A DNA stretch of 64,000 nucleotides. Origin: Clostridiales bacterium (GTDB taxonomy: Bacteria > Bacillota > Clostridia > Christensenellales > Pumilibacteraceae). The position numbers and the translations under genes were made by a program. Positions 33,846-42,139 of the stretch are shown here, in pieces. The notes under the pieces are model-generated. The model saw only the letters and a program-made list of their open reading frames with translations, ran no database searches and was not told the origin of the DNA. Each line of letters opens with the position of its first letter. Positions within the stretch are counted from its first letter, which is position 1. Location of the stretch: contig DQGD01000001.1 of the NCBI GenBank assembly GCA_003533505.1, positions 43,210 to 107,209 of the forward strand. Reading direction: 5' to 3'.

Positions 33846-35486
33846 CTATTCCTTGTCGCCGCCGAGGTAGATTTCCTTCAGTTTATTTACGTCCACCTTG
33901 CCAACGAGCGTTTTGGGAAATTCGGAAACATAGAATACTTTTTTGGGTGCGGCATAAACGGAAAGCCGTGAGGCGATAAATTCGGTCAGCTCTTCGGTAA
34001 GCCTTTCCTTGTCCTCATCGTCAAGTTGCTCGGTCGTCGTGACGAACAGCACCACCGAGTCGCCCGTGCGCGCGTCGGTTTTCGCCGCGGCGCAGGCTTC
34101 CTTTACCTCGGGCATTTCGTCCATCACCAGCTTTTCTATTTCGGACGGGAAAACGGTCACGCCGTTGACTTTCGCGATGCGCTTTATTCTCGAGCGGAAG
34201 AACACGAAGCCGTCCTTGTCGACGGAGCCGACGTCGCCGCTACGGACGAATTTGTCGCCGTCATACTCGAAGAACGCGGCGTTCGTCGCTTCCTCGTCGT
34301 CGAGGTAGCCCGTCATCAGCACGTCGCCCGACACGCAAAGCTCGCCCTCTTCGCCCGGCGGCAGCATTTTTTCGCCGTCGAACGCGGCAATCTTCACGCC
34401 GCCTACCGCCTTGCCCACGCTGCCGTCGCGGTGAGCCGCGTCGGTATTGACCGAGCAAACGGTGACGGTTTCGGTCAGTCCGTAGCCCTCGTACAGCCTT
34501 GCCTTGGAACCGTACTTTTCCATGCGCTCGTTAAACTCCTTTAGCAGACTTTTCGGCACATAATCGCCGCCTACGAACGCCACGCAAAGGTTTTTCAGTT
34601 TGTCGCCAGAAAAGTCCTCCTGAGCAAGCAGAGCTTTATACAGCACGGGAACGCCGATAAGGTAATTTACTTTATTCTGCTCGATGAGCTTAATCGTGTC
34701 GGCAGTGTGGAACTTGGGCATCAGTGCGTCGGTGCCGCCATAGCATAACATCGCGTGAATACCCATCGCAAGTCCGAAGCCGTGGAACATCGGCAGCACC
34801 GCCAGCATGCTTCCGCCGTGGAATTCGGTTATGCCTAAGATACCGAAGCTCTGGTCGGTGAGCGCGTTTATCGCTCTCGAGGAGAGCACTATCGTTTTGG
34901 GATGACCGCCCGTGCCGCCCGAATGGAGGTAAACCGCAGGGGCTTCGGCGTCGCGGAACGCCGCGATTTTCGGCGAGCCGCTTTTGACCGCTTCCGAGTA
35001 CAGCGTGACCGTAGGCTGCTTTTTAATCGCGCCCAAAGTCGACATCGTGCGGAGCGTGTAGACGGATTTGCGGATAAAGCCGAGGTAATGCGCCGGCGAG
35101 CACACCAGCGTGGGGTACTCGTCGACGAGCCCCGGGTACTTCGGTGCGGAAAAATCGGGAATGACGAGCATTTTGCTCTTCACTTCCGTCATGTATTCGC
35201 TAAGCCTTGCTTCGGGTGCGAGCGGATGCACCATGTGCGCCACCGCGCCGATTGCCGACAGCGCGTAGAAGCAGATTACGCATTGCGGAATATTGGGCAT
35301 GCACAGCGTGACCGCGTCGCCCTCCCCTATGCCGCTGCCGCGAAACCAGCCTGCAACCGCATCTATATCGGCAAGCATTGTCCCGTAATCGATTTTCGCG
35401 CCCATAAACGTGAGCGCAACGTCGTTTTTATGCTCGCTCGCGGTAGCCTTGACCGCCAGATATAACGTTCTGTTTTTATCGTTCAC
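33846..35486 (-). CDS. AMP-forming acyl-CoA synthetase-like protein
   Basis: 546 residues, normal for the family. Adenylation motifs: A3 VYLHSGGTGGHPKTIVLS (about 195-212), A5 YEGYGLTETVTV (about 338), EEGELCVSGDVLMTGYL, A8 RSGDVGSVDKDGFVFFRSRIKRI and the C-terminal Lys in FPKTLVGKVDVNKL. These enzymes activate a carboxylate (often fatty or aryl acid) to acyl-AMP and then acyl-CoA. The substrate pocket cannot be read. The gene follows the DUF1624 acyltransferase by 19 bases, so activated acyl groups might feed envelope acylation (inference). Cytoplasmic. Confidence 0.88.
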   Translation of the reverse strand: MNDKNRTLYLAVKATASEHKNDVALTFMGAKIDYGTMLADIDAVAGWFRGSGIGEGDAVTLCMPNIPQCVICFYALSAIGAVAHMVHPLAPEARLSEYMTEVKSKMLVIPDFSAPKYPGLVDEYPTLVCSPAHYLGFIRKSVYTLRTMSTLGAIKKQPTVTLYSEAVKSGSPKIAAFRDAEAPAVYLHSGGTGGHPKTIVLSSRAINALTDQSFGILGITEFHGGSMLAVLPMFHGFGLAMGIHAMLCYGGTDALMPKFHTADTIKLIEQNKVNYLIGVPVLYKALLAQEDFSGDKLKNLCVAFVGGDYVPKSLLKEFNERMEKYGSKARLYEGYGLTETVTVCSVNTDAAHRDGSVGKAVGGVKIAAFDGEKMLPPGEEGELCVSGDVLMTGYLDDEEATNAAFFEYDGDKFVRSGDVGSVDKDGFVFFRSRIKRIAKVNGVTVFPSEIEKLVMDEMPEVKEACAAAKTDARTGDSVVLFVTTTEQLDDEDKERLTEELTEFIASRLSVYAAPKKVFYVSEFPKTLVGKVDVNKLKEIYLGGDKE

Positions 35487-35505
35487 TTGTTTTCCTCCGT
35501 TCTCT

Positions 35506-36342
35506 CTAGAAAACCGACAAACCGTTGCACATTCCCATAATCATGATGACGCCTGCAATCGCCGGCTGATGCAACAGGTAAACCCACAGTGTATTGCGCC
35601 CCACCGCGCATATTCCCTTGTTCCAGCTGCCGTCGAGCCCGGGAAGGAGCGATTTTCGCTCTGGGTAGAATTTCTTGCCGATATACGCGCCCCACAGCAC
35701 CACGCCCACGCACGGGAACAGCGGAAAATGGTCGGAGCCCACGCGCGTCAAGCCTATCATAGCCCTCAGCACCGTTTTCCAAGCCTCGTCGGGATTCGTC
35801 GGCATATTCACAAACGGCTGAGCGTACCACTCGATGAGAATACCTACAATGAGGAACGCCGCGCCGAACGCGAGCAGCCAGAAGTCATTTTTCAGCAGCT
35901 TGTCAATCAGAAGGTACGCGAGCGAAGCGAATGCCAGAAGATGGATTACGCCGAACACAATCAGCGCGTCCATGTGCGCAACCGAATCGATAGCCGCGGT
36001 TGCCGTAGATAGAATCGCGGCAAAGATAAACAGCTTGGCGCAACGCACTCCGTCGCTATGCGAAAACGTACTGCTTATTCCCGAAATGAGCAAAAACAGC
36101 GTGGCGAAAATGTAATGAAACACCTCGCGGAACGCGGAATTGTAGAAAAGTATTCCGTCCGTCATGTACCGATGCATAAACATCGGCGCTTTGAGGTAAA
36201 AATCGGTGAAAAAGCCGTCGATAATGCTGAGGTCGTACATGAAGTGGTCGAAACACATCAGCAGTATCGCCACGCCTCTCAGAAAATCGGCTTCCCAAAC
36301 GCGCTTTTTCGCACCGAATAATTTGTCCGCTGTGTAACTCAC
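35506..36342 (-). CDS. DUF1624 / heparan-alpha-glucosaminide acetyltransferase-like membrane protein
   Basis: 278 residues with about seven hydrophobic segments. EADFLRGVAILLMCFDHFMYDL at the N-terminus carries the Arg-Gly and Asp-His pair typical of this acyltransferase_3-related group. Later DHFPLFPCVGVVLWGAYIGK and ICAVGRNTLWVYLLHQPA are also hallmarks. Transfers acetyl or acyl groups to sugars or lipids across the membrane in known members. The start is probably GTG 36342 with no good ribosome site. It forms a unit with the acyl-CoA synthetase downstream. Confidence 0.85.
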   Translation of the reverse strand: MSYTADKLFGAKKRVWEADFLRGVAILLMCFDHFMYDLSIIDGFFTDFYLKAPMFMHRYMTDGILFYNSAFREVFHYIFATLFLLISGISSTFSHSDGVRCAKLFIFAAILSTATAAIDSVAHMDALIVFGVIHLLAFASLAYLLIDKLLKNDFWLLAFGAAFLIVGILIEWYAQPFVNMPTNPDEAWKTVLRAMIGLTRVGSDHFPLFPCVGVVLWGAYIGKKFYPERKSLLPGLDGSWNKGICAVGRNTLWVYLLHQPAIAGVIMIMGMCNGLSVF

Positions 36343-36406
36343 CGTTCTATTTTAATATATTCTCCCGTATTTGTCGAGTAAATAAACCGCTAAGCCGCGA
36401 TTTGCG

Positions 36407-37066
36407 TCAATTAAGCTCGCCTTTTTGAATCAGCGGCAGGAGCTCGCAGGTCGCGTCTATCACGTTTTTCGCGCCGCATTCGATGAGAAAATCGCGGTCG
36501 CGGAAGCCCCAGGTCACCGCTACGCACTTAAGCCCCGAGTTTTCGGCGGTTTTGAGGTCGACTTCGCTGTCGCCGACGTAAACGGCTTCGTCCTTGCTTA
36601 CGCCCAGATTTTTCAACGCCAGCAGCACGCCGTCGGGGGCAGGCTTGGTCTTTATTCCGTTACCCTCGCCCACCGCGAAGTCCACCAGCCCGTTAAACGT
36701 TATGTTTTTCAGCTGCTGCACCGCCGCGTCGTACTTGTTAGACACGATTGCGGACTTGAGTCCTGCGGCGCGCACTGCCTTCAGCATGTCGATTACGCCG
36801 TCGTAGGGGCGCGTGTTGTCATCCTTGTGCACGTCGTAGTACGCCTTGAAAACGCTGAGGCACTCGTCCGTCATGTCTTTTTTGTCCTCGGGCAGCGATT
36901 TTTCCACTAGCACGCGCACGCCGCTACCAAGAAAGCCGCGCACTTCGCGGCGGTCACGGTGCGGAAAACCGAACTTGTCCATCGTATAATTAACGCTCAG
37001 CCACAAATCGTCGAGCGTGTCGAGAAGCGTACCGTCGAGGTCGAATACTATCGCTTTTACTTGCAT
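36407..37066 (-). CDS. HAD-IA phosphatase, phosphoglycolate phosphatase-like
   Basis: 219 residues from ATG 37066 (AAGGAG 5 bases upstream). Motif I VKAIVFDLDGTLLDTLDDL, cap helix, motif II SAIVSNKYD, motif III KTKPAPDGVLLALKNLG and motif IV AVYVGDSEVDLKTAENSG. Gph/PpaX-type enzymes remove phosphate from phosphoglycolate, pyrophosphate or sugar phosphates; the substrate is not decided by sequence alone. Divergent from the acetyltransferase gene. Confidence 0.85.
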   Translation of the reverse strand: MQVKAIVFDLDGTLLDTLDDLWLSVNYTMDKFGFPHRDRREVRGFLGSGVRVLVEKSLPEDKKDMTDECLSVFKAYYDVHKDDNTRPYDGVIDMLKAVRAAGLKSAIVSNKYDAAVQQLKNITFNGLVDFAVGEGNGIKTKPAPDGVLLALKNLGVSKDEAVYVGDSEVDLKTAENSGLKCVAVTWGFRDRDFLIECGAKNVIDATCELLPLIQKGELN

Positions 37067-37258
37067 GATTACTCCTTGTACGTCTTGTACGTCGCAACGT
37101 TTGTCGCGCCGCCGCACTAAGTATATCAAAACGTCGGTGATTCGGTCAAGCGCACGGGCAAGAATACCGATATTTTATCAAACTTACGCATTACGGCTTG
37201 CTTTTTATCCGCAAAGCCGCTATAATAGCGGTACCGCTTATGCTAAGGAGTTATCTTT

Positions 37259-37872
37259 ATGGGAATGCGAGAGAAGCTGTTGACCGGCGAGCTGTACGCC
37301 TGCGACGACGATTCGGTTGCCGCCGAGCAGGCAACCTGGCTGGAAAAAGTGTACGAATACAATATGACGCGCCCTCCGAGCCCGAAAAACGCAAGGCGAT
37401 GCTGAAAAGCATGTTCGCGCACCTCGGCAAGAGCTGCTACATCGAGCCGCCATTCCACGCGAATTGGGGCGGAAAAAACGTGAGCTTCGGCGACTACGTT
37501 TACGCGAACTTCAATCTGACGCTCGTGGACGACGGCGTTATCACCGTGGGCGATTACACGATGTTCGGTCCGGGCGTGACCGTCGCCACCGCCGGACACC
37601 CCGTGCTTCCCGAGCTCCGCGAGAAAATCTATCAGTACAATATGCCCGTGCACATCGGCAGAAACTGCTGGCTGGGCGCGCACGTCGTAGTGCTCCCCGG
37701 CGTGACCATCGGCGATAACACCGTGGTGGGCGCAGGCAGCATAGTCACGCGCGACCTTCCCCCGAACGTCGTCGCCGTCGGCAACCCCTGCCGCGTGCTT
37801 CGCGAGATAAACGAGCACGACCGCGAATATTACTTCAAGGATAGAAAGATAAGCCCCGAAGATTTGAAATAA
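37259..37872 (+). pseudogene. Maltose/galactoside O-acetyltransferase family gene with a frameshift
   Basis: AAGGAG 8 bases upstream marks ATG 37259. The first frame reads MGMREKLLTGELYACDDDSV up to LEKVYEYNMTRP and then stops at 37403. The rest, SEPEKRKAMLKSMFAHLGKS, CYIEPPFHANWG, the left-handed beta-helix and HPVLPELREK, GRNCWLGAHVVVLPGVTIG, continues in another frame to 37872. One missing base near 37370-37385 (in CGCCCTCCGAGCCC) would restore a 204-residue Maa-type enzyme. Either a young pseudogene or a sequence error. The product would be an acetyl-CoA-dependent sugar acetyltransferase, cytoplasmic. Confidence 0.8.
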
Positions 37873-37890
37873 GCTCGGTTAAAACAAGCG

Positions 37891-37920
37891 AAAAAAGCGA
37901 CGATTTGCCGTCGCTTTTTT
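37891..37920 (+). terminator. Terminator after the acetyltransferase gene
   Basis: AAAAAAGCGACG, loop ATTTGC, CGTCGCTTTTTT: a strong 12-bp stem with U tail, 18 bases after the stop. Confidence 0.9.
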
Positions 37921-38123
37921 CTATTCTCCGATAGGGTTGGTTCAGCCATCGCCAGTAACCTTAAAAACAGCCTTTTTCGCGCTTTCGCTCGTTGGGTTAA
38001 TAGGCATGCGCCCGATACGCCGCCAGCGAGCCACCGCACGAAACCGTCGAAAAATCCCGGTCTTAAGGCGCGAAGCGTTTTTACGACAACAAAGGCGAGA
38101 TCCGCAAAAATTACCGGTGATAG

Positions 38124-38987
38124 TTAAACTAACCCGATAAAGATTTTTTTAAGCTCTCTCATCGTTTCGTCCGTCGGCACGTCAAACTTCTTCGGCAGCA
38201 TGCCGAGCGCACGATACTTGTTTTCTCCGAGGCGATGATACGGCAATAATTCCACGGGTGCGCCGCCGTTTTCGTCAAGAAAATCCCGGATTTTTCGCAT
38301 ATCCTCCGCCGTTGCGTTTATTGATGGAATAACCGGTATTCTTACGATTACCGCTTTCCCCGATGAAAGCAACCGTTTCAGATTATCTAAGATTCTCTCG
38401 TTACTCGCTCCCGTATAACGCCTGTGTTTTTCGTTGTCAAGCGTTTTTATGTCGTACAGAAACAAATCGACGTAAGGCATTACCGTTTCAAAGCACTTCC
38501 ACGGAACATTGCCGGCGGTATCGACCGCGACATGCACCGAGTTTTCGCCGCAGCGTTTGGCAAGGCTCGCGACGTCGTCCGGGCAAAGCATACTCTCGCC
38601 GCCGGAGAACGTAACGCCGCCACCGCTTTGGTCGTAGAACGGCTTGTCCTTGATGACGATTTTTACGATTTCGTCCTCTTCAAGTTCGAAACCCGAGACG
38701 CGTAACGCGCCGACGGGGCAAACAATCTCGCATTTGCCGCAAAACGCGCACTTGGCGTAATCGACGTTGCCTTTGCTTATCGCGCCGAAAGGACACGCCG
38801 CGTCGCAAGCCGCGCACGAAATGCACTTCTCCGCGTAATGGAAAATATGCTTGTCACCCGATTGACTTTCCGGGTTGTGACACCACTCGCAGCGAAGGTT
38901 GCAGCCGCGAAAGAACACCGTAGTGCGCACCCCCGGTCCGTCGACGAACGAGCCGCGCTGAATATCGAAAAGTTTAATCGCACTCAT
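38124..38987 (-). CDS. Glycyl-radical enzyme activating enzyme (radical SAM)
   Basis: 287 residues. RGCNLRCEWCHNPES holds the CxxxCxxC cluster (Cys29, 33, 36). Two extra [4Fe-4S] ferredoxin motifs, CISCAACDAAC and CAFCGKCEIVC (about 55-95), mark the dehydratase-type activase subgroup rather than the short PflA type. VTFSGGESML and DTAGNVPWK follow. It generates the glycyl radical on the partner enzyme using SAM. The ATG overlaps the stop of the glycyl-radical enzyme by 4 bases (ATGA), so the two are made together. Confidence 0.93.
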   Translation of the reverse strand: MSAIKLFDIQRGSFVDGPGVRTTVFFRGCNLRCEWCHNPESQSGDKHIFHYAEKCISCAACDAACPFGAISKGNVDYAKCAFCGKCEIVCPVGALRVSGFELEEDEIVKIVIKDKPFYDQSGGGVTFSGGESMLCPDDVASLAKRCGENSVHVAVDTAGNVPWKCFETVMPYVDLFLYDIKTLDNEKHRRYTGASNERILDNLKRLLSSGKAVIVRIPVIPSINATAEDMRKIRDFLDENGGAPVELLPYHRLGENKYRALGMLPKKFDVPTDETMRELKKIFIGLV

Positions 38988-41107
38988 AGTTCTTTCGTCG
39001 TTCGTGCGATTACGTTGTCCTGAATTTCTCTGCCGAGTTCGACAAACACTCCCGAAAAACCCGAAACGCGCACCTTCATGTCGGGATAGTTTTCGGGGTG
39101 CGACTGCGCGTCCAACAACGTTTCCGACGACGTATAGTTGAATTGCAGTTGCAGTCCGCCCTGTTTGAAATATGCCGCCGCAGCATCCACGAGTTTCTCG
39201 AAACTTTCGTCGTTTTCGACGATTTTCTTGTCGAGCGTCACATTGCAGACGAACGGACCTGCCATAACCGAGCGCCGCGACACCTTTGCCGCGGAGTTTA
39301 AGAGCGCGGTCAAGCCTTCCCGATCCTTTCCGCCCGATTGTCCCATGCCTACGCCGAACGAATCCCCCGAATGTCTGCCGTCGGGCGTAGCCGGCGTCAA
39401 CGCCCCGAAATACGCATAGTGCGGATTGTACCCTGCCATCGTTCCGATAAGTATATGCTCGCCGAAGTTAAGCCGCTCGTTTTTCGTAAGATTTTCTAAA
39501 ACGTCGCACAACCTTAACGCTATATCGTCGGGCAAATCGTCGTCGTTGCCGAAAAACCTTCCCTTTCTCAATATCGTGCGGCGAAGCGATTCCGCGTTCC
39601 TCCAATCTGTACGAAGCGCGTCGATGAGCTCTTTCATCGTCACGACTCTGTCGTCGTACACGAATTGCTTGATTACGGCAAGCGAGTCGACTACGTTCAC
39701 AAACCCCATGACGTCTATACCGCCGATTTTGATTCTGCAACCTCCTTTCGTCGGCGAAAGCGCGTTTTCGACGCAACCGTCGAACACGACTGCTCCCAGC
39801 ACGTTTTCATCGCGTGCGCGCATTGCGTTAAAACGTCGGCTAATGTCGAGTATCTCCGTAAAATCAGCCGCAAAATTATTTTCGTAAAGAACGAAAAATT
39901 CGTCGAAACTATCGCATCTTATCGCTATTTCTTCGTCGTCGTAAAGCGTTTTTATCAGCGAGCGCGCAATATTGACAGTGCTTCCGCCCATCCACAACGT
40001 TCCGGGAAACGCAGGTTCGTTGCACCCGACTATCACATATCTGCTCGCCTCGGCGCGTCTGATGCTGATTTCGGATAACGCGGCAATGCGCGATTTATCG
40101 CCGGCAAACGCGATACGCTTGTACGGGTCGCGGCGTTCCGCGTCCATTGTGAATCGCAATATCTCGCGCGGCGTTTTGTCCGAAACGCGCAGACTGAGTT
40201 CCGGACAGTGTATCGGCAGTTCCATAAGGCTTTCTATCAACAGCCGTGAAAAATCGTTAAACACGTCGTTGCCGTTTTCATCGGCGCCTCCGACTACGAA
40301 ATGACATTCGCCGCCCTTTTTATGATTCGGATTCGATTTCGGCGTGTGCGCCTGAATCAGTATAAACAATTCCTGCACGAGGCTTTTCGCCTGCTCGCGC
40401 GTTATTTTTCCGCAAGACAAATCGCGAAAATAGTACGGCGAAAGCAATCTGTCGAGCGCGCCCAATCCGTCGGGCTGAACGGTGAAGCAAAAATACACCG
40501 TTTCTATCGCTTCATAAAAGTTCGAAGCTCCGCGACGCGGTACGTTTCTCATTACCTTCGCCGCGCTTATCAGCTCCGCTCTGCGCGTTTCGTTCGTTTC
40601 CGTTTCCGCCGCAGCGGCTATAACGTCCGCGCACTTTTCCGCCCTCGCGATAAGCGCCCGGCACACGTTTTCCACCGCAGCCAGATAATCCGTCTTTTCG
40701 CGGTTGGCAGCGTGCGCCGCCTTTGCCGACGTTATATCAGACAACACGCCGTCTATGCCGCGCGTTATCATCTTTTCATAATCGGGCGCGGAATGCTGCC
40801 ACTCGAACGTGCATATTTTATCCACGGGGTTAAGATAAAACGCCGAAAACGCTTCTCTGAATGCCGGGTGTCCGGTACGATGAAACAAATCCGCAGGCAC
40901 GCTTTCGTCGAATCGAAATTGTCCGAACAACTTTTCTCCCGGATATATCGCCACCGACTGCGCCGCGATGTATTCGCACAAGCGTTTGGATATTTCCAGC
41001 GGAATCGGCAGCCCTTTATCCATCGGATCGTAGTCAATCCGCACGATTTCGGGATAAATCTTCTCGTCTTCCATAACGGCAACGATGCCGCGCACCTCGT
41101 CTGTCAT
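38984..41107 (-). CDS. Glycyl-radical enzyme of unassigned specificity
   Basis: 707 residues from ATG 41107 (AAGGAG 9 bases upstream; a longer form from 41131 or 41158 is possible). The active-site loop reads RYVIVGCNEPAFPG with Cys about 362 and Glu two residues later. Known eliminases (glycerol dehydratase, CutC, HypD, IslA) have GCVEP here, so Val is replaced by Asn. The radical loop is VRVSGFSGVFVELG with Gly about 682, 25 residues from the end. PNHKKGGECHFVVGG and LGALDRLLSPYY are also typical. A C-O, C-N or C-S bond eliminase is inferred. Anaerobic, cytoplasmic. AT-richer than the core genes. Confidence 0.85.
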   Translation of the reverse strand: MTDEVRGIVAVMEDEKIYPEIVRIDYDPMDKGLPIPLEISKRLCEYIAAQSVAIYPGEKLFGQFRFDESVPADLFHRTGHPAFREAFSAFYLNPVDKICTFEWQHSAPDYEKMITRGIDGVLSDITSAKAAHAANREKTDYLAAVENVCRALIARAEKCADVIAAAAETETNETRRAELISAAKVMRNVPRRGASNFYEAIETVYFCFTVQPDGLGALDRLLSPYYFRDLSCGKITREQAKSLVQELFILIQAHTPKSNPNHKKGGECHFVVGGADENGNDVFNDFSRLLIESLMELPIHCPELSLRVSDKTPREILRFTMDAERRDPYKRIAFAGDKSRIAALSEISIRRAEASRYVIVGCNEPAFPGTLWMGGSTVNIARSLIKTLYDDEEIAIRCDSFDEFFVLYENNFAADFTEILDISRRFNAMRARDENVLGAVVFDGCVENALSPTKGGCRIKIGGIDVMGFVNVVDSLAVIKQFVYDDRVVTMKELIDALRTDWRNAESLRRTILRKGRFFGNDDDLPDDIALRLCDVLENLTKNERLNFGEHILIGTMAGYNPHYAYFGALTPATPDGRHSGDSFGVGMGQSGGKDREGLTALLNSAAKVSRRSVMAGPFVCNVTLDKKIVENDESFEKLVDAAAAYFKQGGLQLQFNYTSSETLLDAQSHPENYPDMKVRVSGFSGVFVELGREIQDNVIARTTKEL

Positions 41108-41198
41108 AATCGTCTTCTCCTTTATCGCCATTTTACCACTGTTTTTCCTCGGACGCAATACACAAAACGTTTAATTTATACTTATCGATACAAATTAT

Positions 41199-41227
41199 TT
41201 GACAAATAAAGGCGAATGTCGTAATAT
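41199..41227 (+). promoter_or_regulatory. Promoter of the AraC-type regulator at the glycyl-radical locus
   Basis: TTGACA (41199-41204), 17-base spacer, TAATAT (41222-41227). On the other strand TTGTCA overlaps the same -35, with TATAAA about 19 bases on, so the divergent enzyme operon may share this control region (weak). Confidence 0.75.
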
Positions 41228-41246
41228 CTTTATCGTGAAAACCATT

Positions 41247-42014
41247 ATGACAAACAGTGAAATAAACGTTACAAAAATACATACCGTGATTCTGATAGAC
41301 AATCGCAGTCTGCCTGAAAAAGCGGAATTTAACCCGAATTTGCCGCATAACGAACTGATTTTTGTGCTGGACGGGCAAAGCGACATCAAATTCGGCGACA
41401 AATCGTTTTCGGAAAAATCTGATTATGTTCGATTTTTACCAAAAGGAAATAATCGCGAATATAAGGTCGAACGGCTTGCCGAGGGCTGTTGTATAGATAT
41501 ATTTTTCGATACAGATATTCCGTTCGATTACGAAGCGTTTTGCTTAAAATCTCCGCATCGGGACAAAATGCGGTCGTTGTTTATTCGAGCGGAAGCCGCC
41601 TGGCGCAAAAAGCGACGCGGCTATTATCACGTCGTCATGCTGTGTCTGTACGGCATAATTTCGCTACTCGAAAAAGAACCCGAATACGTCGGGAAAAAAG
41701 CGGATAGAATAACTCCGGGCATAGATTACCTCGAAAACAATTTTCTCAAGACCGTCAATCTGGAAGACTGTGCCGCTTTATGCAACATGAGTTACACATA
41801 TTTCAAAAAACTTTTCACCGCGCGTTTTGCAGTTTCGCCCAAATCGTATCTCATAGGGCTCAGAATAAGACACGCAATCGACCTTCTCTCTTCCGGTCTG
41901 TACACCGTAGGCGAAGTCGCGCTCCTTTGCGGATATAAAAACGAATTCTATTTCAGCAGAGCGTTCACTTCTTACACCGGCTACAATCCTAGTAAAATCT
42001 GCGCAAAAAAGTAA
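41247..42014 (+). CDS. AraC-family regulator of the glycyl-radical enzyme locus
   Basis: 255 residues from ATG 41247; an upstream in-frame TTG at 41199 is ruled out because it is the -35 box, and a GTG at 41235 would be nearly leaderless. N-terminal cupin sensor (HNELIFVLDGQSDIKFGDKSF). Two HTHs at the C-terminus: NLEDCAALCNMSYTYFKKLFTARFAVSP and TVGEVALLCGYKNEFYFSRAFTSYTGYNP. Divergent from the enzyme and activase, so likely their activator with the enzyme's substrate as ligand (inference). AT-rich. Confidence 0.9.
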   Translation: MTNSEINVTKIHTVILIDNRSLPEKAEFNPNLPHNELIFVLDGQSDIKFGDKSFSEKSDYVRFLPKGNNREYKVERLAEGCCIDIFFDTDIPFDYEAFCLKSPHRDKMRSLFIRAEAAWRKKRRGYYHVVMLCLYGIISLLEKEPEYVGKKADRITPGIDYLENNFLKTVNLEDCAALCNMSYTYFKKLFTARFAVSPKSYLIGLRIRHAIDLLSSGLYTVGEVALLCGYKNEFYFSRAFTSYTGYNPSKICAKK

Positions 42015-42021
42015 TTACTCT

Positions 42022-42065
42022 ATAATAAAACAGTAGCCTTACCCGCTGCCGCAGGTAAGGCTACT
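42022..42065 (-). terminator. Terminator of the ABC exporter operon
   Basis: AGTAGCCTTACC (42032-42043) and GGTAAGGCTACT (42054-42065) form a 12-bp stem. On the minus strand a GTTTTATT tract follows, 75 bases past the permease stop. Confidence 0.8.
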
Positions 42066-42139
42066 CCGTTAAAACCAAACTATCCGCAAAAATACGAAAT
42101 TAAATCTTGCCGGATTACAGACTGTCCGAAAGCGATTTC

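Noticed and set aside
37198..37260. Alternative upstream start for the acetyltransferase frame (TTG)
   Set aside because: The coding continuity and ribosome site belong to ATG 37259 in another frame; this stretch encodes no family residues.
41199..41246. Upstream extension of the AraC gene
   Set aside because: The putative start codon is the -35 box, and the coding part up to 41246 has no AraC similarity.
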